The notes beneath the pieces were generated by a model that saw nothing but the letters and a program-made list of their open reading frames with translations, was not told the origin of the DNA and did not search any database. Positions 14,636 through 18,505 of a stretch of DNA of 18,505 nt are shown piece after piece. Positions within the stretch are counted from its first letter, which is position 1. Each line of letters starts with the position of its first letter. The translations under genes and the position numbers were made by a program. Source of the stretch: an uncultured Collinsella sp. (GTDB lineage Bacteria; Actinomycetota; Coriobacteriia; Coriobacteriales; Coriobacteriaceae); NCBI GenBank assembly GCA_900546085.1, contig URBS01000028.1, forward strand, positions 1 to 18,505, given 5' to 3'.

Positions 14636-14672
14636 AACCACCACAATGGGGGCAGGCACCTTTGTGGTGGTT
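14636..14672. repeat. Family A palindromic repeat, copy 4
   Basis: AACCACCACAATGG (14636-14649) pairs with CCTTTGTGGTGGTT (14659-14672) with one mismatch, around the loop GGGCAGGCA. The GGCAGGCACCTTTGTGGTGG block is shared with the other copies in the same orientation. There is no T-run after TT, so this copy is a poor terminator, which argues that the family is more than a set of terminators. Confidence 0.82.
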
Positions 14673-14681
14673 GGGACTTCC

Positions 14682-14746
14682 AAACCATCACAACATTCGA
14701 TGAAAATTTCGATTTTGACGAAAGGCGTCGAATGTTGTGATGGTTT
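14682..14746. repeat. Family B palindromic repeat, copy 2
   Basis: The left arm (14682-14702) is identical to that of the copy at 2829. The right arm (14726-14746) differs at one base, which turns an A-T pair into a G-T wobble and keeps the RNA stem. The 23-base centre has the same length and keeps the GATTTTG.CGAAA pattern. It lies nine bases after family A copy 4, in the reverse order to the first A/B pair. Confidence 0.9.
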
Positions 14747-14886
14747 TCGTTGTGGGCGAGACGGTTTTCGCTATGGACGGTGCGGTTTCGCTGAAGAACC
14801 GCCGGCCCGCAGCCTGCCAACCGCCGTCCCACGTTACGTTTTCGCTGCATTTGGGTAAAGCACCTGCTCCAAGCGGCGTTGCCTTG

Positions 14887-14892
14887 TATACT
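14887..14892 (+). promoter_or_regulatory. Candidate -10 box of the gat operon
   Basis: TATACT lies 36 bases before the gatC start codon and is a good -10 hexamer. The matching -35 position (about 14864) holds only CTGCTC, so the call rests on the -10 box and its location. Confidence 0.4.
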
Positions 14893-14927
14893 AGAGCGGT
14901 TTATCTGTTATGCGGAAGGGAGCGCCT

Positions 14928-15239
14928 ATGGCACTCAGCGAGAAAGACGTGCGCGGCATCGCCGAGTACGCAAAGATCGCACTGACCGATGACGAGCTCA
15001 CCCAGATGACGTCCTACATGAACGACGCCGTCCAGATGCTCGAGCCCGTCTTGCAATATGACTTGCCCGACGTGGAGCCCACGTTCCATCCCATCGGAAG
15101 CCTGTCCAACGTGATGGGTGATGACCTGCGCGAGCCCGAGCGCGACCTGCCGCTCGACGTTGCGCTCGAAAACGCCGGCAGCGCGCGCGAGCGTTACTTC
15201 CGCGTGCCGTCCATTTTGGGAGAGGGGGAGAGCGAGTAA
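14928..15239 (+). CDS. gatC: Glutamyl-tRNA(Gln)/aspartyl-tRNA(Asn) amidotransferase subunit C
   Basis: This 103-residue protein is the small clamp subunit that holds GatA and GatB together in the GatCAB complex. The N-terminal helix (LSEKDVRGIAEYAKIALTDD) and the EPTFHP segment with RE..R near the end are typical of GatC, as is the length. ATG 14928 follows GGAAGGGAG (14914-14922); an in-frame ATG at 14910 lies upstream of that site. The stop overlaps the gatA start as TAATG, so the genes are translationally coupled. Confidence 0.95.
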   Translation: MALSEKDVRGIAEYAKIALTDDELTQMTSYMNDAVQMLEPVLQYDLPDVEPTFHPIGSLSNVMGDDLREPERDLPLDVALENAGSARERYFRVPSILGEGESE

Positions 15240-16753
15240 TGGCGCAGAGCTTCGATTCCCTTACCGCCGCCCAGATCGCCGCGGGCGTTGCCGCCGGCGA
15301 CTTTACCGCTACCGAGGTGGCTCAGGCCTCCCTTGCCGCCATCGAGGCGCGCGAGGGCGGGGTCCAGGCATTCCTGCAGGTGGCGCCCGAGCTCGCGCTC
15401 GAGGCCGCTGCACGCGTGGATGCCGACCGTGCCGCAGGCAAGCCGCTGCCCCCGCTTGCGGGCGTGCCGCTGGCCATCAAGGACAACATGAACCTTGTGG
15501 GCACGCGCACCACCTGCGCTTCCCGCATGCTCGAGAACTACCAGAGCGTTTACACCGCCACCTGCGTCCAGCGCATGCTCGATGCCGGCTGCCTGCCCAT
15601 GGGCAAGGCCAACATGGATGAGTTTGCTTTTGGCAGCTCCACTGAGAGCTCAGCGTTCCACCGCACCAACAACCCTTGGGATACCGAGCGCGTGCCCGGC
15701 GGCTCCTCGGGCGGCTCCGCTGCCGCCGTCGCCGCGGGCGAGGTCGCGCTCTCGCTGGGCTCGGACACCGGCGGCTCCATTCGCCAGCCGGCGTCGCTGT
15801 GCGGCGTGGTGGGCTTTAAGCCCACGTATGGCGCCGTGAGCCGTTACGGCGTGGTTGCCTTCGGCTCGTCGCTCGACCAGGTGGGCCCCTTTGGCCGCAC
15901 GGTCGAGGATGTCGCGCTGGCCATGAACGCGCTTACCGGTGCGGGCCACGATCCGTACGACTGTACCAGCCAGGATTGCGCCGTCGACTTTACCGAGCAC
16001 CTCAACGACAGCATCGAGGGCAAGCGCGTGGGCATCATCCCTGCGTTTATGGAGGCCAAGGGCCTGACGCCCGAGGTCAAGGCCGCTGTTCAGCGCGCCG
16101 CCCAGGAGCTGCAGAACCAGGGCGCCGAGCTGGTCGAGGTCGACCTGCCGCACCTGGACGCCGCCATCGCCGCCTACTACGTCATCGGCCCGGCCGAGGC
16201 GTTCTCCAACCTGGCACGTTTCGACGGCATTCGCTACGGCTATCAGGAGGAGGGCTGCGCCAACCTGTCCGACCAGAGCTCGCTGTCGCGCGCCCACGGC
16301 TTTGGCGCCGAGGCCAAGCGCCGTCAGATGCTCGGCGCCTACCTGCTGAGCTCGGGCGTGTACGACAAGTACTACTACGCTGCGCAAAAGGCCCGCACGC
16401 TCATCACGCAGGACTACGACGCCGCGTATGCCAAGGTGGACACCATCCTCATGCCCGCCTCGCCGCGCACGGCCTTTAAGTTTGGCGAGATCAGCGACCC
16501 CACGCAGATGTACCTCTCCGATCTGTACACCATCTCGCTCAACATATGCGGCAACGGCGGTATCTCGGTGCCGCTGGGCCTGGGCGAGGATACTCAGCTG
16601 CCCGTTTCTGCCCAGCTGGTTGGTCCGGCGTTTAAGGACCGTCAGCTGCTCACGTTTGCCCGCGCCCTGGAGCGCGGCTTTGCCGATGCCGTCACGGGTG
16701 CGCCCGCGCTTTCCGTCGCGCCCGATTTTGCCGGGAAGGGAGGCGAGCTGTAA
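15239..16753 (+). CDS. gatA: Glutamyl-tRNA(Gln)/aspartyl-tRNA(Asn) amidotransferase subunit A
   Basis: This 504-residue amidase-signature enzyme is the glutaminase that frees ammonia from glutamine and passes it to GatB for conversion of Glu-tRNA(Gln) or Asp-tRNA(Asn). The Ser-cisSer-Lys triad is in place: Lys 81 in PLAIKDNM, Ser 156 in PGGSSGGSAAA and Ser 180 in GSDTGGSIRQPAS. The flanking KANMDEFAFGSSTE and GVVGFKPTYGAVSRYGV are GatA signatures. Length is normal. The gene starts one base inside the gatC stop and ends one base inside the gatB start. Confidence 0.98.
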   Translation: MAQSFDSLTAAQIAAGVAAGDFTATEVAQASLAAIEAREGGVQAFLQVAPELALEAAARVDADRAAGKPLPPLAGVPLAIKDNMNLVGTRTTCASRMLENYQSVYTATCVQRMLDAGCLPMGKANMDEFAFGSSTESSAFHRTNNPWDTERVPGGSSGGSAAAVAAGEVALSLGSDTGGSIRQPASLCGVVGFKPTYGAVSRYGVVAFGSSLDQVGPFGRTVEDVALAMNALTGAGHDPYDCTSQDCAVDFTEHLNDSIEGKRVGIIPAFMEAKGLTPEVKAAVQRAAQELQNQGAELVEVDLPHLDAAIAAYYVIGPAEAFSNLARFDGIRYGYQEEGCANLSDQSSLSRAHGFGAEAKRRQMLGAYLLSSGVYDKYYYAAQKARTLITQDYDAAYAKVDTILMPASPRTAFKFGEISDPTQMYLSDLYTISLNICGNGGISVPLGLGEDTQLPVSAQLVGPAFKDRQLLTFARALERGFADAVTGAPALSVAPDFAGKGGEL

Positions 16754-18429
16754 TGAAGGAGCTTTCCGAGGTCCTGCAGGATTGGGAGGCCGTGATCGGC
16801 CTGGAGATCCACACCGAGCTCACCGCACTCGACACCAAGATGTTCTGCAACTGTAAGCTCAGCCACGATGACGAGCCCAACGCCAACGTGTGCCCGGTGT
16901 GCCTGGGCCTGCCCGGCGCCCTGCCGGTGCCCAATAAGCGCGCCATCGAGAGCATCGTCAAGGCCGGTCTCGCCACCAACTGCGAGATCCAGCGCCACTC
17001 GATGTTCTACCGCAAGCACTACTTCTATCCCGACATGGCCAAGAACTTCCAGACCACGCAGGGTCCGGTCGCCTTTGCCATGTATGGTCACCTGGACCTG
17101 GACGTGACCGGTCGCGGTGCCGCCGAGCGCCCCGACTGCGCGTTTGGCGAGGCCGAGGCCCAGAGCCTGGCGAGCGCCTCGGCCAACGCCGAGGGCCTGT
17201 CCACGTCCATGACGTCGACCATGCGCGAGGGCAATCAGCGTGCCGGCCATCTGGCCAGCTACGATGCATCCAACCTGCAGATGCCCGAGCGTCGCGAGGA
17301 CGGTTCCTACACGGTGCCCATTCGCATTCTGCGCATCCACATGGAGGAGGACGCCGCCAAGATGGTGCACGTGGGCGGTGCCGAGGGCCGCATTACCGCC
17401 GCTGCCGAGTCGCTCGTCGACTACAACCGCTGCGGCACGCCGCTGATCGAGCTCGTCACCGAGCCCGACCTGCGCACGCCCGAGGAGGCTCGCCTGTTTA
17501 TGGAGAAGCTCCGTCGCATCTTTGTGACGCTGGGCATTTCCGACTGCTCCATGGAGAAGGGTTCCATGCGCTGCGACGGCAACGTGTCGCTGCGCCGCCG
17601 CGGCGAGACCAAGCTGGGCACCAAGACCGAGCTCAAGAACCTCAACTCGTTTAAGAGCCTGCACGACGGCCTTGCCTACGAGATCTGCCGCCAGGCCGAG
17701 GTGCTCGAGGAGGGCGGCATCATCTATCAGGAGACCCGCCACTGGGAGCCCAGCCGCAAGCGAACCGTGGTCATGCGCGTCAAGGAGACGGCCGACGACT
17801 ACCGCCTGTTCCCCGATCCCGACCTGGCGCCGTTCGATCTGGACGACGAGTTTATCGATCGCTGCCGTGGCGAGATTCCCGAGCTGCCCGATGCCAAGTG
17901 CGACCGTTTTGAGGCCGACTTTGGCATTAAGGCGGCCGACGCCGAGCAGATTGCCGGCGACCCGGAGTTTGCCGACTTCTTTGAGGCCGCCGCTGCCGGT
18001 ATGGCTGGCAAGGAGGCCCAGACGGTCGCAAACCTGCTGGTGAACGAGATGATCGCCTACCTTAAGGGCGCGGGTGTGTCGCTGGCCGAGTCCGGTATCG
18101 CGCCGGCTCAGGTGGCAGCGCTGGCCAAGCTGCTGGCGACCGATGCCATCAGCTCCAACCAGGCACACGAGGTCTTTGAGGCCATGGCCCAGACCGGCGA
18201 CGATCCCAACAAGATCGTCGACGAGCGCGGCATGCGTCAGGTGAGCGATGCCGGTGCTTTGCAGCCGATCGTGGACGAGGTGCTGGCAAACTGTGCCGAT
18301 CAGGCGCAGCAGTATCGTGACGGCAACCAGAAGGTTATCGGCTTTTTGGTGGGCCAGTGCATGAAGGCGAGCCGCGGCAAGGGCAACCCGAAGCTCTTCA
18401 ACGAGTTGCTGAGAACGTCGCTCTCGTAA
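16753..18429 (+). CDS. gatB: Glutamyl-tRNA(Gln)/aspartyl-tRNA(Asn) amidotransferase subunit B
   Basis: This 558-residue protein is the kinase/transamidase subunit that binds the misacylated tRNA and activates it with ATP. VIGLEIHTEL, FYRKHYFYPDMAKNFQ, IRILRIHMEEDA and CGTPLIELVTEPD mark the catalytic cradle. MFCNC with VCPVC supplies a four-cysteine zinc site. The helical and YqeY-like tail domain runs to the end (GFLVGQCMKASRGKGNPKLF). It is longer than the usual 475-500 residues because of an extra segment of about 65 residues (about 120-188), rich in Ala, Ser and Glu, between the LDLDV strand and the RIHMEEDA motif. The rest of the protein looks intact. No clear terminator is seen in the 76 bases after the stop. 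Confidence 0.97.
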   Translation: MKELSEVLQDWEAVIGLEIHTELTALDTKMFCNCKLSHDDEPNANVCPVCLGLPGALPVPNKRAIESIVKAGLATNCEIQRHSMFYRKHYFYPDMAKNFQTTQGPVAFAMYGHLDLDVTGRGAAERPDCAFGEAEAQSLASASANAEGLSTSMTSTMREGNQRAGHLASYDASNLQMPERREDGSYTVPIRILRIHMEEDAAKMVHVGGAEGRITAAAESLVDYNRCGTPLIELVTEPDLRTPEEARLFMEKLRRIFVTLGISDCSMEKGSMRCDGNVSLRRRGETKLGTKTELKNLNSFKSLHDGLAYEICRQAEVLEEGGIIYQETRHWEPSRKRTVVMRVKETADDYRLFPDPDLAPFDLDDEFIDRCRGEIPELPDAKCDRFEADFGIKAADAEQIAGDPEFADFFEAAAAGMAGKEAQTVANLLVNEMIAYLKGAGVSLAESGIAPAQVAALAKLLATDAISSNQAHEVFEAMAQTGDDPNKIVDERGMRQVSDAGALQPIVDEVLANCADQAQQYRDGNQKVIGFLVGQCMKASRGKGNPKLFNELLRTSLS

Positions 18430-18505
18430 ACGGGAACCGAGGGGCCGGGCGCAGGGCCTTGCCTCTCAATTTCGGACAGTCCTGACTCACGACGGAGGCG
18501 CCACT

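Noticed and set aside
16642..18168. Open frame of about 500 codons on the minus strand opposite gatB
   Set aside because: It is composition-driven, antisense to a well-conserved gatB, and its protein is low-complexity Leu/Val/His/Gly without motifs.
18440..18475. GC-rich hairpin after gatB as a terminator
   Set aside because: GAGG/CCTC and GGCC/GGCC pairings are possible, but the stem is imperfect and no T-run follows.
1..18505. CRISPR arrays, tRNA/rRNA genes, insertion sequences or phage genes
   Set aside because: I found no spaced direct repeats, no tRNA-like cloverleaf or rRNA segment, and no transposase or integrase coding region on either strand.

Overview
The window looks like a contig end from a gut Coriobacteriia genome, most likely Collinsella or a close relative. 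This is inferred from the GC-rich coding style, the class C sortase pilus locus, the gatC-gatA-gatB order and the short palindromic intergenic repeats; no 16S or other marker gene is present. Bases 1-50 are not genomic. They are an Illumina P7 index adapter left on the contig end, so the first gene is cut by the assembly.

Layout, all genes on the + strand. (1) 51-1312: the C-terminal part of a GH1 6-phospho-beta-glucosidase. (2) 1549-2829: an MFS transporter with its own promoter and a structured leader. (3) 3039-3860: a Cof-type HAD phosphatase, closed by a strong terminator at 3911-3946. (4) 3947-4398: an AT-rich promoter region. (5) 4399-11338: three sortase-anchored pilus proteins, namely a large beta-helix adhesin with FctA-like domains (probable tip), a GC-rich pilin with a variant MPSTG signal (probable minor or basal pilin) and an LPLTG pilin (probable shaft). 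A perfect terminator follows at 11441-11476. (6) 11495-11760: a gene-free stretch packed with hairpins. (7) 11850-13573: two overlapping genes, a winged-helix regulator and an AbiEii-like nucleotidyltransferase, resembling a type IV toxin-antitoxin or phage-defence pair. (8) 13685-14623: the class C sortase that should polymerise the pilins. (9) 14928-18429: the gatCAB operon for tRNA-dependent amidotransfer, with TAATG stop/start overlaps at both junctions.

The three pilins and the sortase form one functional unit: export, covalent polymerisation and wall anchoring of a pilus. The toxin-antitoxin-like pair and its hairpin-rich leader lie between the shaft pilin and the sortase. The most notable signal is a run of nine G (4572-4580) just after the signal peptide of the tip adhesin. 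Loss or gain of one G brings an immediate stop codon, which is the design of an ON/OFF phase-variation switch.

Two families of palindromic intergenic repeats recur: family A, four copies, a CCACCACAAAGG stem with a conserved loop; and family B, two copies, 21-base arms around a 23-base centre. Copies of A and B lie side by side twice, in opposite order, so they look like a composite REP/BIME-type system rather than ordinary terminators.
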